Assembly: GCF_003315595.1 (NCBI RefSeq)
Contig: NZ_QNQU01000006.1
Span: 1-64,000, forward strand
Source: Pedobacter miscanthi
GTDB lineage: Bacteria > Bacteroidota > Bacteroidia > Sphingobacteriales > Sphingobacteriaceae
DNA length: 64,000 bases
Direction of reading: 5' to 3'
The notes below the pieces were generated by a model. It was not told the DNA's origin. It was given only the letters and a program-made list of their open reading frames with translations, and ran no database searches. Shown here piece by piece: positions 33,495 through 43,427 of the stretch. The translations under genes and the position numbers were made by a program. Each line of letters opens with the position of its first letter. The stretch's first letter is position 1.

Positions 33495-34346
33495 TTGAAA
33501 ACACTTAAAATCGCTATCCAGAAATCGGGTAGGTTAAACGAAAAATCTGTAGAAATACTTAAAAATTGTGGTTTATCTTTCGAAAACTACAAAAGCTCCC
33601 TAATCTCGACCGTTACTAATTTCCCTTTGGAAATCCTTTTTCTACGTGATGATGATATCCCTGAATACGTACAGGATGGCATTGCCGACCTGGGTATAGT
33701 TGGCGAAAATGTGATTGTGGAAACGAAAGCTGAAGTAGATTATCTACAGAAACTAGGCTTCGGAAAATGCACTTTAAAAATTGCTGTTCAGGCCACCAGT
33801 GGCATCCAGAATTTGGAAGAATTAAATGGTAAAGCCATTGCTACTTCTTACCCCGTAATCCTCGAAAAATTCTTACAGGAAAAAGGGATCAAATCTGATA
33901 TCAGAACCATTTCCGGATCGGTTGAAATTGGCCCTGGTTTAGGATTGAGCGATGCCATTTTTGATATCGTTTCTACCGGCGGAACATTAAAAAGCAACGG
34001 GCTAAAACCTTTCGCCGATGTAATGCAATCAGAAGCAGTTTTAATCGGCAACAAATCAATCGCCGACAATCCGGAAGTTGCCGAACTGTTGCAGCGCATC
34101 CGCTCCGTACTCAGTGCAAAATCGAATAAATATGTGGTGCTGAATGTTTCAAAAGATAACCTTCAAAAAGTAGTAGATTTACTTCCCGGTGTTAAAAGTC
34201 CCACTGTGGTTCCGCTCTTCGAACCAAACTGGGTAGCCGTTCATTCGGTAATTGCTGAAGAGGATTTCTGGGACAAAATAAACAGTCTGAAAGCCGCAGG
34301 CGCAGAAGGTATCCTGGTAATGCCTATCGAAAAAATAATCAGGTAA
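33495..34346 (+). CDS. hisG: ATP phosphoribosyltransferase, long form
   Basis: HisG joins PRPP and ATP in the first step of histidine synthesis. The 283-residue protein is the long, self-regulated form. Its start is a TTG codon in the context ACATTGAAAA. A core domain with QKSGRLNEKS and DLGIVGENV, a PRPP-related SGSVEIGPGLGLSDAIFD segment (about 140-157), and the C-terminal ACT-like regulatory domain (about 205-283) are present. It is the first gene of the operon, behind a leader peptide with five His codons. Confidence 0.96.
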   Translation: MKTLKIAIQKSGRLNEKSVEILKNCGLSFENYKSSLISTVTNFPLEILFLRDDDIPEYVQDGIADLGIVGENVIVETKAEVDYLQKLGFGKCTLKIAVQATSGIQNLEELNGKAIATSYPVILEKFLQEKGIKSDIRTISGSVEIGPGLGLSDAIFDIVSTGGTLKSNGLKPFADVMQSEAVLIGNKSIADNPEVAELLQRIRSVLSAKSNKYVVLNVSKDNLQKVVDLLPGVKSPTVVPLFEPNWVAVHSVIAEEDFWDKINSLKAAGAEGILVMPIEKIIR

Positions 34347-34395
34347 AATTATTTAAAAACATATTAACTATTAGTTAATTTTAAATTATAAAACA

Positions 34396-35718
34396 TTGAA
34401 AATCTACAATTATAAGGATTTATCTAAATCAAAAATTGAAGAGCTTTGTTCGAGGCAGATTGAAGACGATAAACTGGTTGAAGAGCGGGTAGCCGACATC
34501 ATCAGCACGGTAAAAAAAGATGGCGACCAGGCCCTTTTTAATTTCGCAAAAGCCTTTGATAAAGTTGAACTGGAAAAACTTTTTTTGGATACCGGAGAAT
34601 TAAAAGCAATTGCCTCAGCCATTCCGGCCGATGCAAAAAAAGCCATCGATACCGCTTATCAGAACATTAAAACTTTTCACCAGTCGCAGTTAAAAACCGA
34701 AGATAAAATTGAAACTATGCCGGGCGTTGTATGCTGGCGAGAATCGAGGTCAATTGAAAAAGTAGGACTTTATATCCCGGGCGGAACTGCTGTTTTACCA
34801 AGCACTTTTTTAATGCTTGCTACTCCTGCAATCATTGCCGGATGTAAAGAAATAGTGGTATGTTCGCCCCCACAAAATGATGGCAAAACCAACTGTTACC
34901 TGGCCTATTGCGCGGTGCTTTTGGGTATCGAAAAAGTATACCTTATTGGGGGTGCGCAAGCTGTTGCTGCAATGGCTTTCGGAACGGAAAGTGTGCCACA
35001 GGTTTATAAGATTTTTGGTCCTGGCAACCGTTACGTAACCACCGCCAAAACCATGGTACAAAACAAGGTGGCCATCGATATGCCCGCTGGTCCATCAGAA
35101 GTTTTGGTAATTGCTGATGAAACCGCAAATTCTGCATTTATTGCTGCAGATCTATTAGCACAGGCCGAACATGGCACTGATAGTCAGGCCATTTTAGTGG
35201 CTACTTCTGAGGAAATTATCAATCAAACCCTAAAAGAAATTGAGAATCAGCTTGCTATATTGCCTAGAAAGGATATTGCGGCCAAAGCAATCGCCAATTC
35301 TTATGCGGTTTTAGCGGAAAATCTGGAGCAAGCGATGCAATTTTCTAACGAATATGCACCTGAGCACTTAATTTTGGCTACAGAGCAGTTTCAAAGCCTT
35401 ATTCCATTGATTATCAATGCAGGATCAGTATTTTTAGGCAATTTTACACCGGAGAGTGTTGGCGATTATGCTTCGGGAACCAATCATACCCTACCAACCA
35501 GCGGCTTTGCAAAGGCTTATTCAGGCGTTTCTACCGATGCTTTTCTGAAAAAAATCACCTTTCAACAGTTATCAGCCACCGGATTAAGCAACATTGGCCC
35601 TACTGTCGAAATATTAGCCGCAGCAGAAGGCCTGGAGGCGCATAAGAATGCTGTTAGTATCAGATTAAATTTTGAGTCCGAAGTCGGAGGTCCGATGTCC
35701 GAAGATAAAACGACATAA
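34396..35718 (+). CDS. hisD: Histidinol dehydrogenase
   Basis: HisD oxidises histidinol to histidine in two NAD+-dependent steps. The 440-residue protein has the IFGPGNRYVT motif, the AGPSEVLVIAD motif, and QAEHGTDSQA with metal-binding residues. Like hisG it begins with TTG in the context ACATTGAAAA. The last residues after SIRLNFE (ESEVGGPMSEDKTT) are encoded mostly by a dispersed 30-bp repeat (35675-35704), so the C-terminus is extended by an unrelated insertion. Confidence 0.96.
   Translation: MKIYNYKDLSKSKIEELCSRQIEDDKLVEERVADIISTVKKDGDQALFNFAKAFDKVELEKLFLDTGELKAIASAIPADAKKAIDTAYQNIKTFHQSQLKTEDKIETMPGVVCWRESRSIEKVGLYIPGGTAVLPSTFLMLATPAIIAGCKEIVVCSPPQNDGKTNCYLAYCAVLLGIEKVYLIGGAQAVAAMAFGTESVPQVYKIFGPGNRYVTTAKTMVQNKVAIDMPAGPSEVLVIADETANSAFIAADLLAQAEHGTDSQAILVATSEEIINQTLKEIENQLAILPRKDIAAKAIANSYAVLAENLEQAMQFSNEYAPEHLILATEQFQSLIPLIINAGSVFLGNFTPESVGDYASGTNHTLPTSGFAKAYSGVSTDAFLKKITFQQLSATGLSNIGPTVEILAAAEGLEAHKNAVSIRLNFESEVGGPMSEDKTT
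35675..35704 (+). repeat. Dispersed 30-bp repeat within the 3' end of hisD
   Basis: Matches positions 56-85 (other strand) with one mismatch over 29 bases. It lies in frame and encodes most of the last 14 residues of HisD. Confidence 0.8.
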
Positions 35719-35842
35719 AACAAACCAACGGAGAAAACAATTGGTGAAATCACTTAATCAGTGTAATCAACCGGAAGATAAAATCATTTCAATAAAACCT
35801 GTAAAAAGTACAATGTAGAAAGCTTTAGGCAATTCGCCAATC

Positions 35843-35874
35843 CCTTTTACCTTTTACCTTTTACCTTTTACCTT
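35843..35874. repeat. 7-bp tandem repeat before hisC
   Basis: CCTTTTA repeated 4 times plus a partial copy, ending 5 bp before the hisC ATG. It lies in a 161-bp hisD-hisC gap. Slippage here could change the spacing of the hisC ribosome-loading region. Confidence 0.85.
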
Positions 35875-35879
35875 AAAAA

Positions 35880-36920
35880 ATGGACATTAACGATTTAGTA
35901 AGAGAAAATATAAAAAACCTTCGCCCCTACTCTACCGCGCGGGACGAATTTAAAGGTCAGGCATCTGTTTTTTTAGACGCAAACGAGAACAGTTATGGTT
36001 CGCCATTACCGGCAAATTATAACCGCTATCCTGATCCTTTACAACTGGATTTAAAAGATGCAATCAGCAAAATAAAAGGTGTACCAATTGAGAATACTTT
36101 TTTAGGAAATGGTAGCGACGAAGCCATCGATCTGTTGTTCCGTGCTTTCTGTAATCCTGGAAAAGATAACGTAATTGTGCTTCCTCCAACTTATGGAATG
36201 TACGAAGTTTCGGCTAACATAAATGATGTAGAAATACGTAAAGTGAGCCTGCTTCCGAACTTCCAACTGGACATGGAAAAGATCGCAGAAACGATTGATA
36301 AAAACACCAAATTAATTTTCATTTGTTCACCAAATAATCCGACAGGAAATTCGATAAACCGAGAAGATATTGAAACCATTTTAGCCAACTTTAATGGCAT
36401 CGTTGTAGTGGATGAAGCATATATAAATTACGCCCGACAGAAGACCTTTATTCAGGAGTTAACCGAATACGGAAACCTGGTGATTTTACAAACTTTTTCG
36501 AAGGCCTGGGGCCTTGCAGCTTTGCGTTTGGGCATGGCTTTTTCTTCAACAAAAGTGATCGATGTTTTAAACAAAATTAAGCCACCATATAACATCAATC
36601 AGGCTACCCAGGATTTAGCTTTCGAAGCACTAAAAAATATCGCGCAGGTTAACGATTGGATCAAGGCATCTGTTGCAGAAAGACAGCGTTTATCGATCGC
36701 TTTAAACAATGTAAATGCAGTAACAAAAGTATATCCATCAGATGCAAATTTTATCCTCGTAGAAGTTACCGATGCATTGAAAATTTACGATACTTTGGTA
36801 GATCAGGGTATCATCGTGCGAGACCGTTCTAAAGTAACTTTATGCGAAGGTTGTTTAAGGATTACCGTAGGCACAAAAGAAGAAAACGACAAACTATTAA
36901 CTGTTTTAGAAAAATTTTAA
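35880..36920 (+). CDS. hisC: Histidinol-phosphate aminotransferase
   Basis: HisC is a PLP-dependent aminotransferase making histidinol phosphate. The 346-residue protein has a [12 protein letters not shown] start segment, [29 protein letters not shown] and the PLP-lysine motif [13 protein letters not shown] (Lys near 209). Length is normal. It follows a tandem 7-bp repeat and is 1 bp upstream of hisB. Confidence 0.96.
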   Translation: MDINDLVRENIKNLRPYSTARDEFKGQASVFLDANENSYGSPLPANYNRYPDPLQLDLKDAISKIKGVPIENTFLGNGSDEAIDLLFRAFCNPGKDNVIVLPPTYGMYEVSANINDVEIRKVSLLPNFQLDMEKIAETIDKNTKLIFICSPNNPTGNSINREDIETILANFNGIVVVDEAYINYARQKTFIQELTEYGNLVILQTFSKAWGLAALRLGMAFSSTKVIDVLNKIKPPYNINQATQDLAFEALKNIAQVNDWIKASVAERQRLSIALNNVNAVTKVYPSDANFILVEVTDALKIYDTLVDQGIIVRDRSKVTLCEGCLRITVGTKEENDKLLTVLEKF

Positions 36921-36921
36921 A

Positions 36922-38055
36922 ATGAAGAAAGTACTATTTATAGACCGAGATGGAACTTTAAATATCGAGCCTGACGATGAACAGGTAGATAGTTTTGCAA
37001 AGCTGAAATTCTATCCTCGTTCTTTATATTATTTATCGAAAATTGCAGCCGAGCTGGATTACGAACTGGTGATGGTGACCAATCAGGATGGATTGGGAAC
37101 ATTTTCAAATCCGGAAGAAAATTTCTGGCCGATCCACAACTTCATGCTCGATACTTTTGCCGGTGAAGGTGTAAACTTTAGCGAGATTGTAATAGACAGA
37201 ACTTTCGCAAAAGACAATGCTCCTACCCGTAAACCTGGTACTGCTTTACTGACAAAATATTTCAGCGGAGATTACGACCTGAAAAACTCTTTCGTGATCG
37301 GCGATCGGTTGAACGATGTAGTTTTAGCGAAAAATTTAGGTGCAAAAGCCATTTTTCTACGTCAGAATGATGCACTGGGTTCTACAGAAGCATTGGATAA
37401 ACATGAAACGCTTTTAGATGTGATCATTTTAGAAACAAAGAAATGGGAAGATATCTACAACCTGTTAAAAGCTGGAAGCAGAAAAATCCACCACGAGCGT
37501 AAAACCAACGAAACTGATATCACCATTAATTTAGACCTGGACGGAACCGGAAAAGCGAAAATCGAAACTGGTTTAAATTTTTTCGATCACATGCTTGATC
37601 AGATTGCCCGCCATGGAAGTGTAGATTTAGAAGTAATTGCCAAAGGCGACTTACATATTGATGAACACCACACCATAGAAGATACCGGAATTGCCCTGGG
37701 CGAAGCTTTTGCTAAAGGTTTAGGCAATAAATTAGGCATCGAAAGGTATGGTTTTTGCTTACCAATGGATGATTGCCTGGCACAGGTAGCGATTGATTTC
37801 GGTGGAAGAAACTGGATTGTTTGGGATGCGGAGTTTAAACGCGAAAAAGTGGGCGATATGCCAACGGAAATGTTTTATCACTTCTTTAAATCATTCAGCG
37901 ATGCTGCAAAGTGCAACCTGAACATTAAAGCCGAAGGCGATAACGAACACCATAAAATTGAAGCTATTTTTAAAGCATTTGCCAAAGCCATTAAAATGGC
38001 CATTAAACGCGATGCAGAAAAAATGGTATTGCCGAGCACCAAGGGTTTATTGTAA
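36922..38055 (+). CDS. hisB: Bifunctional histidinol-phosphatase / imidazoleglycerol-phosphate dehydratase
   Basis: The 377-residue fusion joins an N-terminal HAD phosphatase (about 1-165, DRDGTLN motif at 7-13) to a C-terminal IGP dehydratase (about 180-377). The dehydratase has the [29 protein letters not shown] and [13 protein letters not shown] motifs, including the metal-binding histidines. It catalyses two separate steps of histidine synthesis. Adjacent to hisC by 1 bp. Confidence 0.96.
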   Translation: MKKVLFIDRDGTLNIEPDDEQVDSFAKLKFYPRSLYYLSKIAAELDYELVMVTNQDGLGTFSNPEENFWPIHNFMLDTFAGEGVNFSEIVIDRTFAKDNAPTRKPGTALLTKYFSGDYDLKNSFVIGDRLNDVVLAKNLGAKAIFLRQNDALGSTEALDKHETLLDVIILETKKWEDIYNLLKAGSRKIHHERKTNETDITINLDLDGTGKAKIETGLNFFDHMLDQIARHGSVDLEVIAKGDLHIDEHHTIEDTGIALGEAFAKGLGNKLGIERYGFCLPMDDCLAQVAIDFGGRNWIVWDAEFKREKVGDMPTEMFYHFFKSFSDAAKCNLNIKAEGDNEHHKIEAIFKAFAKAIKMAIKRDAEKMVLPSTKGLL

Positions 38056-38324
38056 GAAAGGTGGAAGGCTGAAAGGTTTAAGGCGGAGGGTTTCGAAGCC
38101 CTTCCGCTGTTAAATAAACCCGATAGCAGTGGATCCCGATTTTTCATCGGGAGTAACGAATAGCGGGACTACAGCCCCCATTAAAAACTGACTTTCATCT
38201 TCAAATTTTATAAAAGTTAAATATAATAATAGGCAATTTTAGCAACCCAAATTTGATATACATTTTGTCTTGATTCTCAATACTTGATACTTAGAAACTG
38301 ACACTAAACACTTGATACTAAAAA
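38056..38324. other. hisB-hisH gap with hairpins and direct repeats
   Basis: The 269-bp gap carries a CCCGAT/ATCGGG hairpin (38135-38151), a GGAGGG-type palindrome near 38083-38105, and CTTGATACT words repeated around 38284-38320. No gene is supported. Confidence 0.55.
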
Positions 38325-38918
38325 ATGGTTGGAATAGTAAACTACGGAGCAGGCAACATTTTCTCCCTTACCGCAGCATTAGATCGCTTAAATGTGACCT
38401 ACGGCATGGTAAATACAGAAAATGACCTTGAAAAATATAGCCACATCATTATCCCTGGTGTTGGCCACGCAGGTGCTGCAATGGAAAAACTTAAAGGAAC
38501 GGGACTGGTTGAGGCCATTAAAAAACTCACTAAACCTGTGCTGGGTATCTGTGTAGGCATGCAGCTGATTACCGAACACTCAGAAGAGGGCGATGCAGCA
38601 CTTTTAGATATCGTTCCGGTAAAAACCAAAAAATTCGATAAGTCGCTGAATATCAAAATACCACACATGGGCTGGAATGCGGTTAGCCCGAAAAACAATT
38701 CGTTATTTGAAGGTGTTGAAGATAATACACAATTTTACTTTGTGCATTCGTACTTTATTGAATATAACCCTACTTTTGACATCGCATCTGCTGATTATGG
38801 TTTAAAGTTTTCGGCAGCGGTACAAAAAGACAATTTTTACGGCGTTCAGTTCCACCCTGAGAAATCGGGAAAAGCCGGCGAATTAATATTAAAAAATTTT
38901 TCAAACTTAAGCTTATAA
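38325..38918 (+). CDS. hisH: Imidazole glycerol phosphate synthase, glutamine amidotransferase subunit
   Basis: HisH supplies ammonia to HisF. The 197-residue class I amidotransferase has the nucleophile motif GICVGMQL (Cys near 80), and His-Glu of the triad in the FHPEKSG motif near 183-189. It is 1 bp upstream of hisA. Confidence 0.96.
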   Translation: MVGIVNYGAGNIFSLTAALDRLNVTYGMVNTENDLEKYSHIIIPGVGHAGAAMEKLKGTGLVEAIKKLTKPVLGICVGMQLITEHSEEGDAALLDIVPVKTKKFDKSLNIKIPHMGWNAVSPKNNSLFEGVEDNTQFYFVHSYFIEYNPTFDIASADYGLKFSAAVQKDNFYGVQFHPEKSGKAGELILKNFSNLSL

Positions 38919-38919
38919 A

Positions 38920-39669
38920 ATGTACATAATACCTGCTATTGATATTTTGGATGGAAAAGTTGTCCGTCTGCGTGAAGGCGATTACAACCAAAAAACAGAG
39001 TACGATGTTTCTATTGCCGAAATGATAGAAAAATACCGCTCAAATGGTACGGATTTTATCCATATTATTGATTTAAACGGAGCCAAAGGCGATTTCAGCA
39101 ACCAAAAATCACTTTTCGAGATCATCAAAAAAACCGAGATGAAAGTGCAGTACGGTGGTGGCATCAGAACCATTGAGCAGGTTACCAACTTGCTTGATGC
39201 CGGCATACACCGAGTAATTGTGGGTACACAGGCCATTACCAATCCTGATTTTTTACCTCAACTGAGCGAAGCTTTTGCAAAAAAACATGATTATGCTAAC
39301 CGCATCGTCATCGCGATTGATGTTTTGGACGAAGTGATCAAATATTCGGGCTGGATGGAAAGTTCGCCAATTAAACTGATGGATTATGTTGACAAATGCC
39401 TTTCGTTAGGCTTTTTCCGTTTTCTATGTACGGATATCAGTAAAGATGGAAAATTAGGTGGTGCAGCTGTAGAATTATACAAGAAACTGCTTGAACATTC
39501 TCCGATGATTAAGCTGATTGCTTCGGGCGGTGTGAGTTCAATGGACGATATCTACGAATTGGCAAAATACCCAATCAGAAGTGTGGTGGTAGGAAAAGCG
39601 ATTTACGAAGACAGAATTACTATTGAAGAGATTAAGGAGTGGAATTTGAAGGCTTTGAGTTCAATTTAA
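38920..39669 (+). CDS. hisA: ProFAR isomerase
   Basis: HisA opens the ribose ring of ProFAR. The 249-residue TIM barrel starts IIPAIDILDGKVVRL, with the catalytic Asp at residue 8. GGGIRTIEQV and a C-terminal IASGGVSSMDDI motif bind phosphate. It lies directly after hisH. Confidence 0.96.
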   Translation: MYIIPAIDILDGKVVRLREGDYNQKTEYDVSIAEMIEKYRSNGTDFIHIIDLNGAKGDFSNQKSLFEIIKKTEMKVQYGGGIRTIEQVTNLLDAGIHRVIVGTQAITNPDFLPQLSEAFAKKHDYANRIVIAIDVLDEVIKYSGWMESSPIKLMDYVDKCLSLGFFRFLCTDISKDGKLGGAAVELYKKLLEHSPMIKLIASGGVSSMDDIYELAKYPIRSVVVGKAIYEDRITIEEIKEWNLKALSSI

Positions 39670-39708
39670 GGAGAATTATATATAATATTGGCTCATTGTA
39701 AAGGCGAT

Positions 39709-39774
39709 CGTCATGCTGAATTTATTTCAGCATCTTTCATGCATTAAAGACCCTGAAATAAATTCAGGGTGACG
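39709..39774. repeat. Dispersed repeat, family C, copy 2
   Basis: CGTCATGCTGAATTTATTTCAGCATC continued by a CCCTGAA/TTCAGGG hairpin and GTGACGA, in the hisA-hisF gap. Shares outer words with 10150-10190. Confidence 0.75.
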
Positions 39775-39790
39775 AATCTTAAAAAGCCAA

Positions 39791-39833
39791 AGCATTAAGA
39801 TTGCTTCGTGCCTCGCAATGACGAAACCCAAAC
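39791..39833. repeat. Dispersed repeat, family B, copy 3
   Basis: GCATTAAGATTGCTTCG and CTCGCAATGACGAA, next to the family C copy and just upstream of hisF. Confidence 0.7.
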
Positions 39834-39839
39834 AAAAAC

Positions 39840-40646
39840 ATGCTTTCAAAAAGAATAATTCCTTGTTTAGACGTTAAAGACGGCCGTACGGTAAAAGGTG
39901 TAAACTTTGTTGATTTACGCGATGCGGGCGATCCTGTAGAGCTGGCTGCGCAATATGCACAACAAGGGGCAGACGAGCTGGTTTTCCTGGATATTACGGC
40001 CACACACGAGCGACGCAAAACCATGATCGAAATGGTTAAATCGGTTGCCCGCCAACTAAACATTCCTTTTACCATTGGTGGCGGAATAACTGAAATTGCA
40101 GATGCTGATGCCCTTTTAAATGCAGGTGCAGATAAAATCAGTATCAATTCTGCAGCAGTTCGCAACCCTAAACTAATTGAAGACCTTGCTAAAACTTTCG
40201 GGGTACAATTTGTGGTTTTAGCAGTCGACACTAAACATGTAAACGGCAAAAATATGGTCCATTTAAACGGAGGCAGGTTAATTACTGAACTGGAAACAGA
40301 AAACTGGATTAAACAGGCTGAAAACCTGGGTGCAGGAGAAATTTTGTTAACCTCTATGGATCACGATGGCACCAAAGCCGGTTTTGATTGTGGATTGTTG
40401 GGTAAAATAAACCAGATGATCAATATCCCGATCATTGCATCGGGTGGCGCAGGTAATATGGAACATTTTACAGAGGTTTTCCAAAAAGCCAATGTTGATG
40501 CTGCGCTTGCTGCATCGGTATTTCACTATGGCGAAATTTTAATCCCCGATTTAAAACAGGAATTGAAAAGAAATCAGATTCCGGTAAGAATATTAATAAG
40601 TCCGGAGCCGGCAGTTCATAGTCAAGAATCTGTCTTTCTGAAATAA
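39840..40646 (+). CDS. hisF: Imidazole glycerol phosphate synthase, cyclase subunit
   Basis: HisF uses ammonia from HisH to make IGP and AICAR. The 268-residue barrel has [16 protein letters not shown] (Asp at residue 11), TIGGGI and [13 protein letters not shown]. The 15 or so residues after the barrel end (about 253-268) form an unusual tail. It is separated from hisA by 170 bp containing two repeats, and is 9 bp before hisIE. Confidence 0.96.
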   Translation: MLSKRIIPCLDVKDGRTVKGVNFVDLRDAGDPVELAAQYAQQGADELVFLDITATHERRKTMIEMVKSVARQLNIPFTIGGGITEIADADALLNAGADKISINSAAVRNPKLIEDLAKTFGVQFVVLAVDTKHVNGKNMVHLNGGRLITELETENWIKQAENLGAGEILLTSMDHDGTKAGFDCGLLGKINQMINIPIIASGGAGNMEHFTEVFQKANVDAALAASVFHYGEILIPDLKQELKRNQIPVRILISPEPAVHSQESVFLK

Positions 40647-40655
40647 AAAAATAAA

Positions 40656-41258
40656 ATGACAATCAATACCAGTTCCCTTGATTGGGAGAAAACAGAGGGT
40701 TTAATTCCCGTTATCGTTCAGGATTATAAAACCTTAGAGGTTTTAATGCTGGGTTATATGAATGTTGAGGCTTTGGAAAAAACCCAGACCGAAGGTAAGG
40801 TTACCTTTTTTTCACGCTCTAAAAACCGCCTTTGGACAAAAGGTGAAACCAGCAACAACTTCCTTTTTGTTAAGGAGCTTTTTGTGGATTGTGATAACGA
40901 CACCATTCTGATCAAGGCCGATGCTGTTGGACCAACCTGCCATACAGGAAGCCGCAGCTGTTTTAAAACAGATTTTAACCAGAATTTCATCTTTGAGCTC
41001 GAGAACATCATCACCGATAGATATGAAAACCCTGTTGAAGGATCGTACATCAACAAGATGCGCAGTAAAGGTTTGAACAAAATTGCGCAAAAAGTTGGCG
41101 AAGAAGGTGTAGAAACCGTAATTGCCGCATTGGCCGAAACAGAAGAAGAATTTATTGGAGAAGCATCTGATCTTGTTTTTCACCTCTTATTTTTATTGAA
41201 AGAAAAAGGATTATCTATTCAGGATATTGCTAAGAATTTAGAGAAAAGACATCAATAA
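40656..41258 (+). CDS. hisIE: Bifunctional PR-AMP cyclohydrolase / PR-ATP pyrophosphatase
   Basis: The 200-residue fusion joins HisI (about 1-110, with SRSKNRLWTKGETS and the zinc-binding CDNDTILIKADAVGPTCHTG) and HisE (about 115-200, with KVGEEGVETVIAAL). It does steps 2 and 3 of the pathway. It ends the his operon. Confidence 0.96.
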   Translation: MTINTSSLDWEKTEGLIPVIVQDYKTLEVLMLGYMNVEALEKTQTEGKVTFFSRSKNRLWTKGETSNNFLFVKELFVDCDNDTILIKADAVGPTCHTGSRSCFKTDFNQNFIFELENIITDRYENPVEGSYINKMRSKGLNKIAQKVGEEGVETVIAALAETEEEFIGEASDLVFHLLFLLKEKGLSIQDIAKNLEKRHQ

Positions 41259-41343
41259 GGTAGAGGGTAAAAAGGTTGAAGGTATAAGTCAAATTGCAGA
41301 AACCTTCAACCTTCCAACCTTCCCTCCTTCCAACCTTACCCAC

Positions 41344-42243
41344 ATGCTCAAACACCTACACACCTTCCCCGGACATCAAAACCCTGTTTATGCTTTAGCC
41401 AATGCTGATGAGGACGGCGTATTTTTTAGCGCCGGGAACGATAAGGGCGTAGTAGAATGGTCGTTACCTAGTATGGCTTTTGTGAAGGTTAAAATGCCGG
41501 TACAAAGTTCGGTTTATTGTCTTCATTATTACAACAACCATTTATTTGTTGGCGAACGCAGCGGTGCTTTCAGTGTTTACGACCTGAAAGAACAAAAGGT
41601 AATTGTAAGGATTAATGCACATATTAAACCAATCTTCAATATACAAACCGTAAAGGGTAAAAATGAGCTTTTAACCACTGGTGAAGATGGCACCGTAGCG
41701 GTTTGGTCGCTTAGTGATTTTAAAGAAATTTACCGTTTTCAGGTGGCTTACGATACAGTTAGGGCCATTGCTATTTCTCCAAACGAAAATGAGGTGGCTT
41801 TTGGCTGTAAGGATCACCTGATCAGGATTTATAACCTTGCCGATTATAGCTTAAAACAATCCCTTGAAGGGCATTCGTTACCTGTAACCTCTTTGGCTTA
41901 CCATCCAACTGGTAAATACCTGATCTCGGGGAGCCGCGATGCCCAGTTAAAAATATGGGACCTGCCGAATTACGAACTACGCGAAACCGTACCTGCACAC
42001 ATGTTTACGGTTTACGATATCGCATTTCATCCTACCCTGCCCTACTTTGCAACAAGCAGTCAGGATAAAAGCATTAAACTTTGGGATGCAGAAAACTTTA
42101 AACTCTATAAAATATTAAGTTTGGAGAAAGTCGGAATCGGGCATACTCACTCTATCAATAAAATTATCTGGAGTAATGACGGAAAGTACCTCATTTCTAC
42201 AGGAGATGACAGGCAGGTAATGGTTTGGGAAATGGAAAGCTAA
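41344..42243 (+). CDS. WD40-repeat protein
   Basis: The 299-residue protein is composed of about seven WD40 repeats (for example ISGSRDAQLKIWDLPN, TSSQDKSIKLWDAEN, STGDDRQVMVWEM), forming a beta-propeller likely used for protein binding. It has no signal peptide, so it should act in the cytoplasm. It lies downstream of hisIE after an 85-bp CTTCC-rich stretch. A partner is not evident. Confidence 0.9.
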   Translation: MLKHLHTFPGHQNPVYALANADEDGVFFSAGNDKGVVEWSLPSMAFVKVKMPVQSSVYCLHYYNNHLFVGERSGAFSVYDLKEQKVIVRINAHIKPIFNIQTVKGKNELLTTGEDGTVAVWSLSDFKEIYRFQVAYDTVRAIAISPNENEVAFGCKDHLIRIYNLADYSLKQSLEGHSLPVTSLAYHPTGKYLISGSRDAQLKIWDLPNYELRETVPAHMFTVYDIAFHPTLPYFATSSQDKSIKLWDAENFKLYKILSLEKVGIGHTHSINKIIWSNDGKYLISTGDDRQVMVWEMES

Positions 42244-42284
42244 CCATCAAATAAATCACCAATAATAGCGCTGCATATACCGAG

Positions 42285-42370
42285 CGTCATCTCGACCGAA
42301 ACGCAGTGGAGCGGAGAGATCTATCTCGAGGCAGATTTCTCGACTTCGTTACACTCCGCTCGAAATGACG
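42285..42370. repeat. Dispersed palindromic repeat, family A, overlapping a gene end
   Basis: Runs from CGTCATCTCGACC to GCTCGAAATGACG. Positions 42321-42370 encode the C-terminus of the small gene on the minus strand. Confidence 0.85.
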
Positions 42371-42581
42371 AACTTTTGCGAAGAGTTATAACCCTCTCCA
42401 CTTTTCCAGGAAATGAGCCGTTTAACCAGGTGAAGTAACTTTCTCTCAACGAAACGACAGTTTTAAGGCGGTCTTCCGGAGCCTGATCAAGCCAAAAGTC
42501 AATATCCAAAGCATCTTCATCCTCCATCTTTACCTGGTTGAACACCATTGCAATCTTTCTAACTTTCGTCTCCATTTTCAC
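42321..42581 (-). CDS. Small hypothetical protein with repeat-derived C-terminus
   Basis: The 86-residue protein has a plausible conserved core (MVFNQVKMEDEDALDIDFWL, then RLKTVVSLRESYFTW). Its last 16 residues (SFRAECNEVEKSASR) are encoded by a family A dispersed repeat, so the original end was probably near residue 70. A TATATTTG element lies upstream on the minus strand (42603-42596). Function unknown. Confidence 0.6.
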   Translation of the reverse strand: MKMETKVRKIAMVFNQVKMEDEDALDIDFWLDQAPEDRLKTVVSLRESYFTWLNGSFPGKVERVITLRKSSSFRAECNEVEKSASR

Positions 42582-42655
42582 TTTAATTATCTACACAAAT
42601 ATAATCAAAACTGAATGAAAACAGGCTATAAAAGGTCATTTAGAATATCCGAAAA

Positions 42656-43420
42656 CTAATTTCTCTTTGTGTAAAATGGGTTAATATCCCGAACCTGATT
42701 CCTGATTTTGAAATATAATTTCTTCCATGGCGAAATCCTCATCACAACGATATCTCCCATCAATATCTCATCACTTTCATCTAAAGTAATATTTACATAG
42801 CTATCGGTTGGCTTAATTTTAACAACCTTATTTTTGAAGCCGATAAACCTTATTTCCAATTCTTTTGATTCATTTTTTTCATAAATAGGATAAGTGAGCG
42901 AAAATTCACCTTTAATATCGGTTGAACAACTAGATTTTCCACCAAGAATATGGATACTTGCCCATTGCAAAGCAGTTTTATCTTTATCAGTAATTTTACC
43001 CCTTATAACCCGTATAGAATCAGATAATTTCTCATCCCCGAGTTTTTCATCGAAATTGATTATCGCTCTCGCAGTTTGAACCATTGATGGCTTTATTGTT
43101 TCCCCTTTACTTAACTTCGGTAGGCTCAAAAAAGCAAATAAAGATGCAGCAATCAGGCTGGGTTTAAATTTACTAATCGTATAATTCGATTTTCCATGAA
43201 TCAAACGGTCAAGTTGTTCTGATTTAAACCTGCCACAGCTATTTCCCTGATTTTTGATAAACCAATTTTGAAGGTCGCTATCAGAGAAATTGGTAAAATC
43301 AACAACTGATTTTTGACACGAATTGCAGAATTTCCCCATATTATTATCGATCATATCACCCCATTTTTCATGACAAGGATTGGAAATCTGGATCTTAAAA
43401 TTTGAGCTCATAAAATTCAA
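42656..43420 (-). CDS. Cys-rich N-terminal domain / carboxypeptidase-regulatory-like protein A
   Basis: The 254-residue protein has a cytoplasmic-looking N-terminal domain (about 10-75) with PCHEKW, FCNSCQKSVVDF and CGRF, then a hydrophobic segment (about 88-101), then a C-terminal beta domain resembling CarboxypepD_reg. It is a paralogue of 43428-44186 and 55290-55967. The four conserved Cys suggest metal or disulfide binding. Function unknown. Confidence 0.75.
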   Translation of the reverse strand: MNFMSSNFKIQISNPCHEKWGDMIDNNMGKFCNSCQKSVVDFTNFSDSDLQNWFIKNQGNSCGRFKSEQLDRLIHGKSNYTISKFKPSLIAASLFAFLSLPKLSKGETIKPSMVQTARAIINFDEKLGDEKLSDSIRVIRGKITDKDKTALQWASIHILGGKSSCSTDIKGEFSLTYPIYEKNESKELEIRFIGFKNKVVKIKPTDSYVNITLDESDEILMGDIVVMRISPWKKLYFKIRNQVRDINPFYTKRN

Positions 43421-43427
43421 TTAAAAA

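Noticed and set aside
38135..38151. CCCGAT hairpin as a terminator inside the his operon
   Set aside because: No T-run follows on the plus strand, and hisH, hisA, hisF and hisIE downstream need read-through. A repeat-related hairpin is more likely.
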